From: Streptomyces sp. CB00455 | GTDB lineage: Bacteria > Actinomycetota > Actinomycetes > Streptomycetales > Streptomycetaceae | Assembly (NCBI RefSeq): GCF_001905445.1 | Contig: NZ_LIVQ01000009.1 | Coordinates: forward strand, 41,511 to 105,510 | Length of the DNA stretch: 64,000 bases | Reading direction: 5' to 3' | In this document: positions 1 to 8,297 of the stretch, piece by piece | Layout of the letters: every line of letters begins with the position of its first letter | Position numbering within the stretch: the stretch's first letter is position 1 | Notes under the pieces: model-generated | Databases searched by the model: none | Told to the model about the DNA's origin: nothing | The model's input: the letters and a program-made list of their open reading frames with translations, nothing else | Translations under genes and position numbers: made by a program

Positions 1-224
1 AACGGCTTGACCGAGATGAAGGCCGTCAGCGGCAGGCCGACGGCCTCGGGGTCGACCACGGCGGCGTAGCCGCGGATCACACCGCGCTGTTCCAGGCGGC
101 GTACTCGCTGGTGGACCGCCGACGTGGACAGCCCGGTGGCCTTGCCGAGGTCCGTGTAGCTCATCCGCCCGTCCCGCACGAGCAGATCCACGATCTGGCG
201 GTCCAGCTCCTCCATTGCGCTCAT
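1..224 (-). CDS. Lrp/AsnC-family transcriptional regulator, partial
   Basis: Only the N-terminal 74 or so residues are present; the gene runs off the left edge. Reading the minus strand from ATG 224 gives an N-terminal helix (ELDRQIVDLLVRDGRMSY) and a winged helix-turn-helix with TGLSTSAVHQRVRRLEQRG, followed by the start of the RAM-type ligand domain. This is the standard Lrp/AsnC arrangement, with a DNA-binding head and an amino-acid-sensing tail. A second ATG at 215 is possible. The target gene cannot be told because the downstream side is outside the window. Confidence 0.85.
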   Translation of the reverse strand, partial: MSAMEELDRQIVDLLVRDGRMSYTDLGKATGLSTSAVHQRVRRLEQRGVIRGYAAVVDPEAVGLPLTAFISVKP

Positions 225-432
225 AGCCGCTCAACCTACGGCCCAACGGCACTCCAGGCACAGTGCTGTCCACCCACTGGCGGCATCTGCGGCGGGCATG
301 TGACCAAGGCCACAGGGGTATGCAGGCGTACGGACGGCTGTTGTGGTTACTCGTGCCGCGCGACGGGAAGTGCTTGGTGTGGCCGAGGCCGCAGAACCTG
401 CCCGCCCGGCCCACCCGAGGGGGAGTACATCC

Positions 433-891
433 ATGCTGAACACCAAGCGCGCCGGTCGCACCGAACCGGAGCCACTCGAACCGCTCGACGCCGGGGAAGG
501 CGCGTACGCCGAGTACGCCGAATACCTCGACGACGGCGAGGGCTTCGAGATCCACCACGCGGTCTGCCCCGATTGCGGGCAGTCGATCGCCCTCGTCGCC
601 GACGAGGAGTACCTGCCCCAGCACGCGCTCTGCCTGACCCCGTGGAACCCCTTCGGCCTGACCGTGTGCGCCGGCACCGGGCGGCCCGTCGGCGACGCGC
701 TGCCCACCGTCGGCGCGATCCAGCCCGTGACGGTGCAGGAGTTGGAGCCCGTGGTGCTCCTGAGCCTGCCCCAGGGGCTCGACTGGCGGACGCAGCCCTT
801 CTCGCACGTCGGCGGTCCGGGCTCGCGTCCGGTGCGCGTCGTGAGCCCCTTGCTGCCGCAGACGCGCCGGCAGCACGCGCAGGCGGCCTGA
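433..891 (+). CDS. Small acidic hypothetical protein with one CxxC
   Basis: A 152-aa protein I do not recognise by function. I start it at ATG 433 because a strong GAGGGGGAG ribosome site lies just upstream; the open frame continues back to 343 without one. The N-terminal third is rich in Glu, Asp, Tyr and Ala (AEYAEYLDDGEG). The middle has one CPDCGQ motif that could bind metal only with a partner. No signal peptide or membrane segment is seen. It runs convergently with the phosphotransferase gene, 9 bp apart. G/C at third positions supports real coding. Confidence 0.6.
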   Translation: MLNTKRAGRTEPEPLEPLDAGEGAYAEYAEYLDDGEGFEIHHAVCPDCGQSIALVADEEYLPQHALCLTPWNPFGLTVCAGTGRPVGDALPTVGAIQPVTVQELEPVVLLSLPQGLDWRTQPFSHVGGPGSRPVRVVSPLLPQTRRQHAQAA

Positions 892-900
892 CCCGCCCGG

Positions 901-2025
901 CTACCAGTACGTTCCCTGCACCATGGCGGCCAGACTGGCGTGGTGCAGGATCAGGCCGTCCGTATCGCCGGCGACTGCGGGGCTCGCGCTCTCGCCGAAG
1001 TGCGCCTGCCGGCAGGCGATGCGCAGCATCACCATCGCGTGCCGCAGCGCCGCGTAGAGGGTGTGGAACTCCATGTCCCGCGGGGTGTGCCCGGTGAGTT
1101 CGGCGTACCGGCACTCCAGGTCCTCGCGGCGCAGGAAGTCCGGCAGGCCGCGCTGTCCGAAGCCGACGGTGAGGTCCTGGAAGAACCGGTGGAGGTAGAC
1201 CGTCCAGCCGAGGTCCACCTCGCGCGGGGCGCAGGCCGCCATCTCCCAGTCCAGGACGGCGACGGGCGTGAAGCCGTCGTAGACGACATTGCCGATGCGG
1301 GCGTCACCCCAGTTGAGGACCGCCGGGCCCTCGTCCTGCGGCCACAGCTCCTCCAGCCGGGCGAACGCCCGCTCGATGAGCGGGGAGGGGGCGATCCCGT
1401 CCACCACCCAGGCGTAGTAGGCGCGCTGGGCGTCCACGTGCCGGCGCAGCGCACTGCCCTCGCCCTCCGGGAGCAGGAACCGCGCCTCCGCGGCGGGAAA
1501 CTGGTCGTGCAGCCGGGCCAGCAGGCCGATGCTGGCCTCCTGGAGCGCGGCGCGCTCGGCATCGGTGGCGTCGTGGAGCCAGTTGCCCTCGTAGGTGTAG
1601 GGCATGACGTCGGGCGGGACCCGGCCCTCGGCGCGGGCCATCACGAAGAACGGCGCCCCCAGCGGCTCCGGGTCCTCCTCCAGCCACTGCACGCGCGGGA
1701 CGGGCACGTCGGTGTGCCGGGCCACCAGGCTCATCACCCGGTGCTGGCGGGGCATGTCATAGGAGGGGAAGACGGTGTGGGCGGCCGGGTCGGCGGCGAG
1801 GCGCAGCGCGCAGGCGCGCAACGGGGTGTCGGGATGGTCTATGTCGAAGAGCAGGGTCTCGCTGGACATGCCGTTGGACGCGGGCACGGAGATGTTGCTG
1901 ACCCGCGCCCCGGGAAGCCGGGTGTCCAGCCAGACGGCGAGCCGCCGGCCGAGCTCCCCGGGCTCCCGGGTGGAGGTGCGCGGGCGCGGAACGGTGGCCG
2001 TGACCGCCCCTCCCGCCCCGGACAT
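901..2025 (-). CDS. Aminoglycoside-phosphotransferase-fold (ACAD10-like) kinase
   Basis: A 374-aa protein of the APH / choline-kinase-like fold. The catalytic loop is NWGDARIGN near residues 238-246, in the place of the usual HGDxxxxN, and the metal-binding DWEMA lies near 259. The N-terminal lobe carries PFFVMARAEG, typical of phosphotransferases found next to acyl-CoA dehydrogenases. The substrate is unknown, most likely a small hydroxy compound rather than an antibiotic. The only usable start, ATG 2025, lies inside repeat R1 copy A, so the first ten or so residues are encoded by repeat sequence. No other start codon occurs in frame near the conserved region, and no good ribosome site is seen. 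Confidence 0.8.
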   Translation of the reverse strand: MSGAGGAVTATVPRPRTSTREPGELGRRLAVWLDTRLPGARVSNISVPASNGMSSETLLFDIDHPDTPLRACALRLAADPAAHTVFPSYDMPRQHRVMSLVARHTDVPVPRVQWLEEDPEPLGAPFFVMARAEGRVPPDVMPYTYEGNWLHDATDAERAALQEASIGLLARLHDQFPAAEARFLLPEGEGSALRRHVDAQRAYYAWVVDGIAPSPLIERAFARLEELWPQDEGPAVLNWGDARIGNVVYDGFTPVAVLDWEMAACAPREVDLGWTVYLHRFFQDLTVGFGQRGLPDFLRREDLECRYAELTGHTPRDMEFHTLYAALRHAMVMLRIACRQAHFGESASPAVAGDTDGLILHHASLAAMVQGTYW

Positions 2026-2333
2026 ACGAAGACTGCCGGGAACCCCCCAAAGGAACGGGCCGGCTGTAAGACATAGACACGGGGACCGGGGAGATCAGAG
2101 AGCCGACTGCCCGCTTCGGCGGGCATGTTCCGGCCCGGGCCGATAGGCAGGCCGCTCCGGGTCGGGGGGCGCATCCGATCGCTACACACTTGCTCTCAGC
2201 TCAGCGACTGCCACTCGCTTGTGGCTGGGCATGAGCCGCCTCAGATCGCTACAGACGTCTCCTGTTTGGCGGCTGCCACCTGCTTGTGGCCGGGCATAAG
2301 CCGCCTCGGATCGCTACGCACATCTCCGGGACG
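1999..2333 (+). repeat. Dispersed repeat R1, copy A (left edge of island 1)
   Basis: Shares long near-identical blocks with 8298-8735, 30303-30757 and 33055-33520. It begins inside the phosphotransferase gene and lacks the outermost part found in the other copies. In order it has the inner arm of an inverted repeat (AGACTGCCGGGAACCCCCC, about 2029), a GCCCGC-TTCG-GCGGGC hairpin near 2110, then about 2.5 tandem units of about 65 bp starting GATCGCTAC (about 2178, 2245, 2310). Each unit can fold into a bulged hairpin. Reading frames differ between copies, so it is probably not protein-coding. Confidence 0.85.
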
Positions 2334-2354
2334 GCGACTGCGGGTATTTTGTCC

Positions 2355-2590
2355 TTGTTTGGCGCCTGGTTGGGGCCGGGAAAGCCGGTTGGTGGAGTGT
2401 GGCGTTGGAAAGTTCAGCGTCAGGCTCCGGCAGGGCTCGCTGAGCCGACGGAAGCGCGCTCAAGCGCCCCTCCCGCTCCTCGCCGCCCCACTCCCCCGGC
2501 CTCTCGGCACTTTCCTTTGCTTTTTCCCGCCTCCAACTAGCCGCTGTCGCGGGCAAAGAGAAACAGGTGACAGCCGTGGGCGGCTTAGTA
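2355..2590 (+). repeat. Dispersed repeat R2, copy A
   Basis: About 225 bp that recurs at 32815-33045 in the same orientation at roughly 80 percent identity by eye. The best-conserved core is GGTTGGGGCCGGGAAAGCCG, followed by GGCTCCGGCAGGGCTCGCTG, and a tail CAACTA...CCGCTGTCGCGG. It contains no convincing reading frame in either copy. In both islands it lies inside the island next to an R1 copy, but its orientation relative to R1 differs. Confidence 0.75.
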
Positions 2591-2639
2591 GCTGTTGCTC
2601 TATCGAGCATGGTGGGCGTGACTTCGAGTGTGGTTGCCC

Positions 2640-2767
2640 GGCCGGGTTATGGCCTGCCGTGCGCTTTTCCGATGTGCCGGTTTAAGTGACAGTGGTTCAG
2701 ACAGACTTCTGCCAGCCTAAAGTGGCTGGTCAGCAAGACTGCTCCCCACATCCACGGGGATGAACCC
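2640..2767 (+). CRISPR. Relic type I-E-like CRISPR: possible leader plus one repeat
   Basis: Positions 2739-2767 are exactly 29 nt and match the pattern of actinobacterial type I-E repeats: CTGCTCCCC, a short variable centre, then GGGGATGAACCC, with a CCCC/GGGG hairpin. The preceding AT-richer stretch (about 2680-2738, with AAAGTGGCTGGTCAGCAAGA directly before the repeat) resembles the leader end of such arrays. No second repeat is found at the expected 61-bp step, and no cas gene lies in the window. I read it as the leader-proximal remnant of a lost array, or a chance survivor in decayed DNA. Confidence 0.5.
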
Positions 2768-2769
2768 AT

Positions 2770-3110
2770 AGTCCCCGTCACGGCCGCCCACGCCTTCCTC
2801 GCCCAGCAACGGCTTCCCCAAGCCCGCACATCGACTGGGGCTCGGTCCGATAGTGGGGCTGGGCCCTGCTGCCGGTGCCCGGCTGCGCCGGGGCCGTCGG
2901 CACGGCATCGGCCGGATGGGCCATGAGATTCCAGCGGACCGCGACGACATAGTCGTTGCCCCGCTCGCCAGTGCGGCCCAGAACAAGGCGTTCTGTGCCG
3001 CCGCGCTGTCCGTGGGGCTCATGAGGCCTGCCGTAGGCCACGGCGCGGTCTCGCGGGGCGCCAAGGGGCAGGTGGTCGGGCTTGGCATGGTCGGATGCGG
3101 CATGCAGCGC
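2770..3110 (-). pseudogene. Decayed transposase fragment, probably IS701-like
   Basis: On the minus strand one frame reads ERGNDYVVAVRWNLMAHPAD and then continues with APAQPGTG and a PxYR-type tail. This resembles the segment after the DDE catalytic region in Streptomyces IS701-type transposases (YVVAVK..., HPADAVP..., GTGRxPxPRYR). The match is from memory. The frame has no proper N terminus, changes frame near 2790, and lacks intact inverted ends. Upstream, RDRAVAYG fits the expected order only loosely. It sits directly beside the relic CRISPR repeat. Confidence 0.4.
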
Positions 3111-3183
3111 TGGATGGCGGGTGCTTGAGGGTGGGGGGGCCGTGGCGTTATTCTGAGGTCTTTTGCTGGGAGGCATTGGGTAG

Positions 3184-5961
3184 ATGGAGTTCCGGTTGCT
3201 CGGAGCGGTGTCAGTTGTCACCGAGGCCGGTGGTCTGTCGCTCGGCCCTGTCAAACGGCGCAGTCTGCTGGCCGCCTTGCTACTGCGGCCCAATTGCCCG
3301 GTGCAGGTTGAGCACCTGATGGCTGCGTTATGGGAACAGGAGCCGCCGGCGCGCGCCCGCGGTGTCATTCAGGGGCATGTATCGCAATTGCGGGAGTTGC
3401 TGACGGGTGCTGGCGCCCGGGCGCATGGCGTGCAGTTGGTGACCCAGGGCGGGGGGTACGTCCTGCGAATGCCCAGGGCCTTGCTGGACGTGCACCGTTT
3501 CGAGGAGCTGGTGGCTGGGGCCCGTGGGCAGCGTGGCCCGGGTGAGGCGGTGGCGATGTACCGGGAGGCGTTGTCGCTGTGGCAGGGGCCTGCGCTGGCC
3601 GATGTCTGCGCGAGCCCGCCGCTGCTGGCCGCGGCGCAGGCGTTGGAGGAGGTGCGGCTGGCGGCGGTGGAGCAGCTGGCGGCGCGGTACGCGCGGTTGG
3701 GCGAACATGCCGGGGCGGTCGCGGTCCTGCGTGCGGAGACGGTTGCCTATCCGCTGCGTGAATCGCTGTCCGCTGCGCTCATGGGGGCGCTCCACAGGGC
3801 AGGCCGTCGTTCGGAGGCCCTTGACTGGTTTCATCGCACGCGGCGGTTGCTCGCCGACGAGCTGGGTGTGGATCCGGGCCGGGAACTGGCGGATGCCTAT
3901 ACTGCGGCCTTGCACGGTGCGGAAGGTGACGTGGCGCAGGCCACCGCAGGGGACAGGACGAAGGCCGCCGCGGTTCGGCTTCCTTGCCCGGTCACCATGA
4001 CGGACGTTGCACTTCCTGCCGCCGTACCGGATGTCGCCGCTCGGCCTGGTGTGCCCGATCTGCTGCCGCGCGCGCCGCGTGGCTTCCACGGGCGGGCGGC
4101 GGAGCTCGTCGCCTTGTCCCAGGCCGCCGAAGGTGAGGCGGCGATCTGTCTGGTCACCGGGCCGGCCGGGGTGGGGAAGACGGCCCTGGCGCTGCACTGG
4201 GCACACCGAGGCCGCGCCGGTTTCCCCGACGGGCGGCTCTACGCCGACCTGCGCGGGTTCGGTGACACGGGCGAGCCGCCCCTCGTGGAGGTGCTGCGCG
4301 AGTTCCTGCTGGCGCTGGGTGTCGCGCAGAACCGGATACCGGAGTCGGCGAACGGTGCGGCCGCGTTGTTTCGGTCGCTGGCTGCCGACCGCCAGCTGCT
4401 CGTGGTGCTCGACAACGCGCGGGATTCCGGGCAGGTCCGGCCGCTCCTGCCGGGCGGCCGCCGCTGCGTCACCGTCGTCACCAGCAGACACCGGCTGCCG
4501 GGGCTGATCGTCACCGATGCTGCCCGGCCTGTTGCCGTGGATGTGCTCGGGCCGCAGGACGGCACGATGCTCCTGGCCGGGGTGCTCGGCACGGACCGGG
4601 TGCGCGCAGAGCCGGAGGCCGCGCGCCGGCTGGCCGAGTTGTGCGGCGGGCTGCCGCTCGCGCTGCGGGTGACCGCCGCCAGGCTGGCGCAACGGCCCGG
4701 CTGGCCGCTGGGCGCGATGGCCGACGAGCTGTCCGACGAAACGGGCCGGCTGGGCTTGCTGGACGTGGAGGACACCGGCGTGCGGGCGGCGCTGCACCTG
4801 ACGCTGCAACAGCTCCCTTGGGACGTGTCGCATCAGTTCGCCCATCTCGGCCGCCATCCCGGCACGCACGTCGACCGGTATACGGCGGCGGCCCTGGCCG
4901 GCACGAATCCGGCGGCCGCCGAAAGTTGCCTGGAGCACCTGGCCGCCGCGCACCTGGCCACGGAGACGGCGTCCGGCCGCTGGACGCTGCACGATCTCGT
5001 ACGGCTCTATGCGCGGAGTCTGGACGCCGGGCCCCACGCGCTCAAGCGTCTGCTCGACCACTACATCGCCACGGCCCTCGCGGCCATGGCGGCAGCCGAG
5101 CCCGGCAACGAAGGGGACTTCCCGCCGCCGGCGGACTATCTGCCGCCCGCCGCCGTGCAGGAGTTCGGCGACCGGTCCGCCGCCGTGGCCTGGTACGCCG
5201 CCGAGCGGGACGACCTCACGCTGGCAGTGGCCGCGGCACACGCCGCCGGACTGCACGGCAGGACCTGGCGGATCGTCCTGACACTGTGGCCGCTGATCGT
5301 GTGGCGCGTGCGGGACGGCTGGGTCCCGCTCCTGGAGACCGCGCTCGCGGCGGCACGGGCCGACGCCGATGCGCACGGTGAGGCGCGGGTGCTGAACGTG
5401 CTCGGCTGGGTGCTGATCGAGGAAGGGCGCATCGCAGAGGCGCAGACCCGCCTGGGAGCCGCCTCCGCGCTGGCCGCCCGGGCCGGCGACCCGGTAGCCG
5501 AGGCGAACGCGCTGATCGTCCTGGCCGTAGCGCAAGCAGCGCTCGGCGGCCCGGACAAGGCTGCGCAAGGATGCGAGCGCGCGGTGGAACTGGCGCGCAC
5601 GACCGGCAACCGGACCACCGAGCGACTGGCCCTCCAGCACCTCGCCCGGCACCGGGCCGACGCCGGGAAATGGCGCCAGGCCCTCGACACCGCAACCGAG
5701 GCCCTCGCCTTCGACGACCGACCCGGCGCCGCCGACGTGCCCCGGATCCTGCTGCTCCAGGTGAAGGGAGAGGCGCTGCTGGGGCTCGGGGACGAGGCCG
5801 AGGGCATCCGGCAGCTCGACCGGGCGGCCCGGGAGGCGGAGGCGTGCGGCTACGAGGACGGGGCGGTACGGGTGCTCGGTGTGCTGCTGAGGGTGTCGGC
5901 GGATGCCGGACTTCAGGGACGGTACGACGCGGCGGTCGCGCGGCTCACGACGCGGTCCTGA
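3184..5961 (+). CDS. AfsR/SARP-type transcriptional regulator, 925 aa
   Basis: Large SARP regulator. Residues 1-90 form the OmpR-like winged helix (MEFRLLGAVSV..., GGYVLRM), 95-245 the bacterial transcriptional activation domain, and about 315-560 an NB-ARC ATPase with P-loop GPAGVGKT near 327, Walker B-like LLVVLDNARD near 404 and GLPLAL near 488. The C-terminal third holds TPR-like helices. The architecture matches AfsR. ATG 3184 follows GGGAGG. It has no antibiotic cluster beside it; the nearest genes on the same strand are a secreted protease and a lectin-like protein, which are plausible targets. Codon use is somewhat less G/C-extreme at the 5-prime end than in core genes. Confidence 0.92.
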   Translation: MEFRLLGAVSVVTEAGGLSLGPVKRRSLLAALLLRPNCPVQVEHLMAALWEQEPPARARGVIQGHVSQLRELLTGAGARAHGVQLVTQGGGYVLRMPRALLDVHRFEELVAGARGQRGPGEAVAMYREALSLWQGPALADVCASPPLLAAAQALEEVRLAAVEQLAARYARLGEHAGAVAVLRAETVAYPLRESLSAALMGALHRAGRRSEALDWFHRTRRLLADELGVDPGRELADAYTAALHGAEGDVAQATAGDRTKAAAVRLPCPVTMTDVALPAAVPDVAARPGVPDLLPRAPRGFHGRAAELVALSQAAEGEAAICLVTGPAGVGKTALALHWAHRGRAGFPDGRLYADLRGFGDTGEPPLVEVLREFLLALGVAQNRIPESANGAAALFRSLAADRQLLVVLDNARDSGQVRPLLPGGRRCVTVVTSRHRLPGLIVTDAARPVAVDVLGPQDGTMLLAGVLGTDRVRAEPEAARRLAELCGGLPLALRVTAARLAQRPGWPLGAMADELSDETGRLGLLDVEDTGVRAALHLTLQQLPWDVSHQFAHLGRHPGTHVDRYTAAALAGTNPAAAESCLEHLAAAHLATETASGRWTLHDLVRLYARSLDAGPHALKRLLDHYIATALAAMAAAEPGNEGDFPPPADYLPPAAVQEFGDRSAAVAWYAAERDDLTLAVAAAHAAGLHGRTWRIVLTLWPLIVWRVRDGWVPLLETALAAARADADAHGEARVLNVLGWVLIEEGRIAEAQTRLGAASALAARAGDPVAEANALIVLAVAQAALGGPDKAAQGCERAVELARTTGNRTTERLALQHLARHRADAGKWRQALDTATEALAFDDRPGAADVPRILLLQVKGEALLGLGDEAEGIRQLDRAAREAEACGYEDGAVRVLGVLLRVSADAGLQGRYDAAVARLTTRS

Positions 5962-6416
5962 CCCGTCGCCTGCGGCCCGGCCGCCTGGCGCGCGGCCGAC
6001 GGGCAGCCCCTGCACGGCGGCAGCACGCAGCGCGTCGCTGCGCTCCTTGGGGAACCGGGGACTCCACCGGCTGAACGGCAGCAGGCCGGTCCGCGCGCCG
6101 GGCCGGGGACGGCGCATGGTCCGGGCCACGCCGGTGGTGTTCGCTGCCGGTTCAAGGGGCCCGCCTGCGCGACGTGCCCCCGCTGGTCACCGCCCCGGGC
6201 ACTGCGGACGCGCCGGCCTGGGCGGCGCGTCAGGAATACGTGAGCAAAGCGTGAGCGGGGAGTGGGAGTCTGATCTCTCTGCGCCCCATAGGGCAGCTCA
6301 CGTCGGTATATGCCGGCCTCATGCCCGCAGCAAGGAAACGGCCGGCACGGGAATCCTCCCGTCCCGGCCGTCCTGTGCCGACCGTATTCTCTTGATACAT
6401 ATCCGAAGGCGGAAAT
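5962..6416 (+). other. Intergenic stretch before the protease gene
   Basis: 455 bp with open frames that look like shadows and no recognisable product. The last 150 bp are less G/C rich and contain a strong hairpin (6338-6371) and a TTGATA-type hexamer near 6392. No SARP-type direct heptamer repeats are obvious to the eye. Confidence 0.5.
6338..6371 (+). terminator. Hairpin upstream of the protease gene
   Basis: ACGGCCGG-C-ACGGGA, loop ATCC, TCCCGT-C-CCGGCCGT: 8 plus 6 bp with one C/C mismatch. There is no T tract, so it may end the regulator transcript or structure the protease leader. It lies 45 bp before the protease start. Confidence 0.5.
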
Positions 6417-7754
6417 GTGAAGTACAAAATCTCCAGAGGGAAGAGGGCCCTGGGGCTCTCACTCGCCCTTTCCGGGTCCCTGCTCGTCCTGCCTAACCTG
6501 GCACGCGCTGAAGAGGGTCCGGTTTCCGCGCCGGTCGGGTTGCGCACTGCGATGACGGCTCAGAATGCCGGCATGGGAGGTCAGGCTCCGATCTCCGAAG
6601 CCGCCAACGAGATCTACCGGACAGCCCAGGAAGACCCGGGCACGGGGTACGCCGGCATCGTGCTGTCCACGCAGGACGCCGGATACACCCTCAGCTGGAA
6701 GGGCGAACTTCCCCAGGCGATCTCCCGTCTGATCACCGCCCACCGCGGAAAGGGGATCCGAGTTGCCGTCACAGCGTCCACATACACATTCAAGGAGCTG
6801 GACGAACGGGCACGCGCCATTATGGAGTCGGGCGCCACGGCGGGCGGGGCTCCGATCGCGAGTGCCGGGCCAAGCAGTGATGGCAATTCACTGACCATCG
6901 GCGTCGACTCCTCCGGTCTGCCTGCCAGAAATAATCTGCGCGACGAGGCGGGGACTGATTCTCTTCCGAAATCCCTCTCCGGCGGTATTCCTGTCAAGGT
7001 GACCGAGGAGGAAACTCCGGCCGACATCGGCTATGGCGCACGGTACACCGGTTCATTTGAAGGAAAAAAGGTCGCGGGAGGGATGGTCATCAGGGGCAAA
7101 GCGGTATGCAGCAGTGGCTTTTCCGCGTTTTCTCCTGCGACTAACCGCTACTACATGATCACAGCCGCACACTGCGTCAATGGGGTCGGCGACACCATCA
7201 CGAACGCCGTTGGCACTCCCATTGGAAGGGTTATCGACGTGCAGCAGTCGCCCGACTCTGCTCTCGTCGAGCTATTTCCCGAGGTCGGGGCGGTGGACTG
7301 GGTCTTTACCGGATACGGAGTAGGGCTTGACCCCAGTGGGCGGAAGGTGATGTCGGAGGGCCGCCCCTTCGAGGGTGAGCTGCTCTGCGCCAACGGGGCC
7401 CTTCTCGGCGAGATGTGCGGTGCAAAGGTCACTAAAGTCGACCAGTATGTCAAATCAGAGGCTACTGGCTATGTGCGGCATGTGAACAAAGTGGAGCAAG
7501 TGGCCGGCAGGACCCTCGCCGGCTCGGGAGACAGTGGCGGCTCCGTATTTACGTACGGAATGGACGGGAAGGTTTCAGCCCGCGGTATTCTGTCCATGAG
7601 CATCCACGGTTATAACTGCAAGAATCCCCTGCCGACGGGCAATAAGACTCGGCCGGGCTGCTCGGAACATGCTTGGATCACGAACATCTACGAGAATACA
7701 ACTTCACACAACAATGTGGTCAAGTCGTTGCGCGTGCAGGCCTTCGACCGCTAG
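6417..7754 (+). CDS. Secreted chymotrypsin-fold (S1) serine protease with pro-region
   Basis: 445 aa from GTG 6417, preceded by AAGGCGG. Residues 1-31 are a Sec signal peptide (KISRGKRALGLSLALSGSLL..., ending ARA). About 32-215 is a pro-region, and the rest is the catalytic domain. The triad is visible: His252 in TAAHC, Asp280 in SPDSALVEL and Ser373 in GSGDSGGS, with spacing as in streptogrisin-type enzymes. Cysteines flank the His and occur near the C terminus, so disulfides are likely. The enzyme would be exported and self-activated. It is followed 101 bp later by a second secreted protein on the same strand. A/T content is higher than in neighbouring core genes, fitting acquired DNA. Confidence 0.9.
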   Translation: MKYKISRGKRALGLSLALSGSLLVLPNLARAEEGPVSAPVGLRTAMTAQNAGMGGQAPISEAANEIYRTAQEDPGTGYAGIVLSTQDAGYTLSWKGELPQAISRLITAHRGKGIRVAVTASTYTFKELDERARAIMESGATAGGAPIASAGPSSDGNSLTIGVDSSGLPARNNLRDEAGTDSLPKSLSGGIPVKVTEEETPADIGYGARYTGSFEGKKVAGGMVIRGKAVCSSGFSAFSPATNRYYMITAAHCVNGVGDTITNAVGTPIGRVIDVQQSPDSALVELFPEVGAVDWVFTGYGVGLDPSGRKVMSEGRPFEGELLCANGALLGEMCGAKVTKVDQYVKSEATGYVRHVNKVEQVAGRTLAGSGDSGGSVFTYGMDGKVSARGILSMSIHGYNCKNPLPTGNKTRPGCSEHAWITNIYENTTSHNNVVKSLRVQAFDR

Positions 7755-7855
7755 TGCGCACTAACGCCGCTCATTTCGGGCCGCGTAATGGAAATGCATG
7801 CACAAAAATTGCAGGTCCCAGAATTCACTGGCGTCAGCGAAAGGGTCGGCCGAAC

Positions 7856-8296
7856 ATGAGAGCCAGCATGAAGAAGATGAAAGCCAGTGCTGCCGCAGCC
7901 GTTGTCGCGGTTGTTGGCGCGGCGGGACTCGCTACGAGTTCAACACCAGCCCAGGCGGCAACCTGCTACGGGGAGGGGGAGTCCGCATATATCTGCGAGT
8001 ACGGGATTACCGAAAGGCCCCTCCCTGACAGGTCCCTGGAGCAGTTTGTCATCGGAACAGACAAAGCGGTGTGGACACGCTACACGAAACATGGCCACTG
8101 GACCGCCTGGGAAACCTTGAATGGAATCGCCCAGAGCCAGGTTTTCATCGAAAGTGAATACGTCGGCAACCCGCTCGGCCCATTCCATACCACGATCACC
8201 GTGGTCGGAGGCGACGGCAAGCCCTGGTCAAGGGAGCGGACATATTTTGGAGGCCCCTGGAGCCCCTGGGCCCGGGCAATTGATCCGCGTCCGTGA
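7856..8296 (+). CDS. Short secreted PLL-lectin-like protein
   Basis: 146 aa from ATG 7856, with AAAGGG upstream; ATG 7868 is an alternative. Residues 1-35 form a signal peptide (AAAAVVAVVGAAGLA..., AQA). The mature part has two copies of a motif seen in PLL-like and tachylectin-like beta-propellers: IGTDKAVWTRY...WTAWETL and GGDGKPWSRE...WSPWARA. A full propeller needs five to seven blades, so this is either a fragment or a protein that assembles as an oligomer. Two cysteines near residues 37 and 46 may pair. It is the last gene of island 1 and abuts repeat R1 copy B. The lectin assignment rests on motif memory. Confidence 0.65.
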   Translation: MRASMKKMKASAAAAVVAVVGAAGLATSSTPAQAATCYGEGESAYICEYGITERPLPDRSLEQFVIGTDKAVWTRYTKHGHWTAWETLNGIAQSQVFIESEYVGNPLGPFHTTITVVGGDGKPWSRERTYFGGPWSPWARAIDPRP

Positions 8297-8297
8297 G

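Noticed and set aside
3328..6129. 933-aa open frame on the minus strand
   Set aside because: It is the antisense shadow of the SARP gene, with Arg/Gln/Pro-rich composition and no domains.
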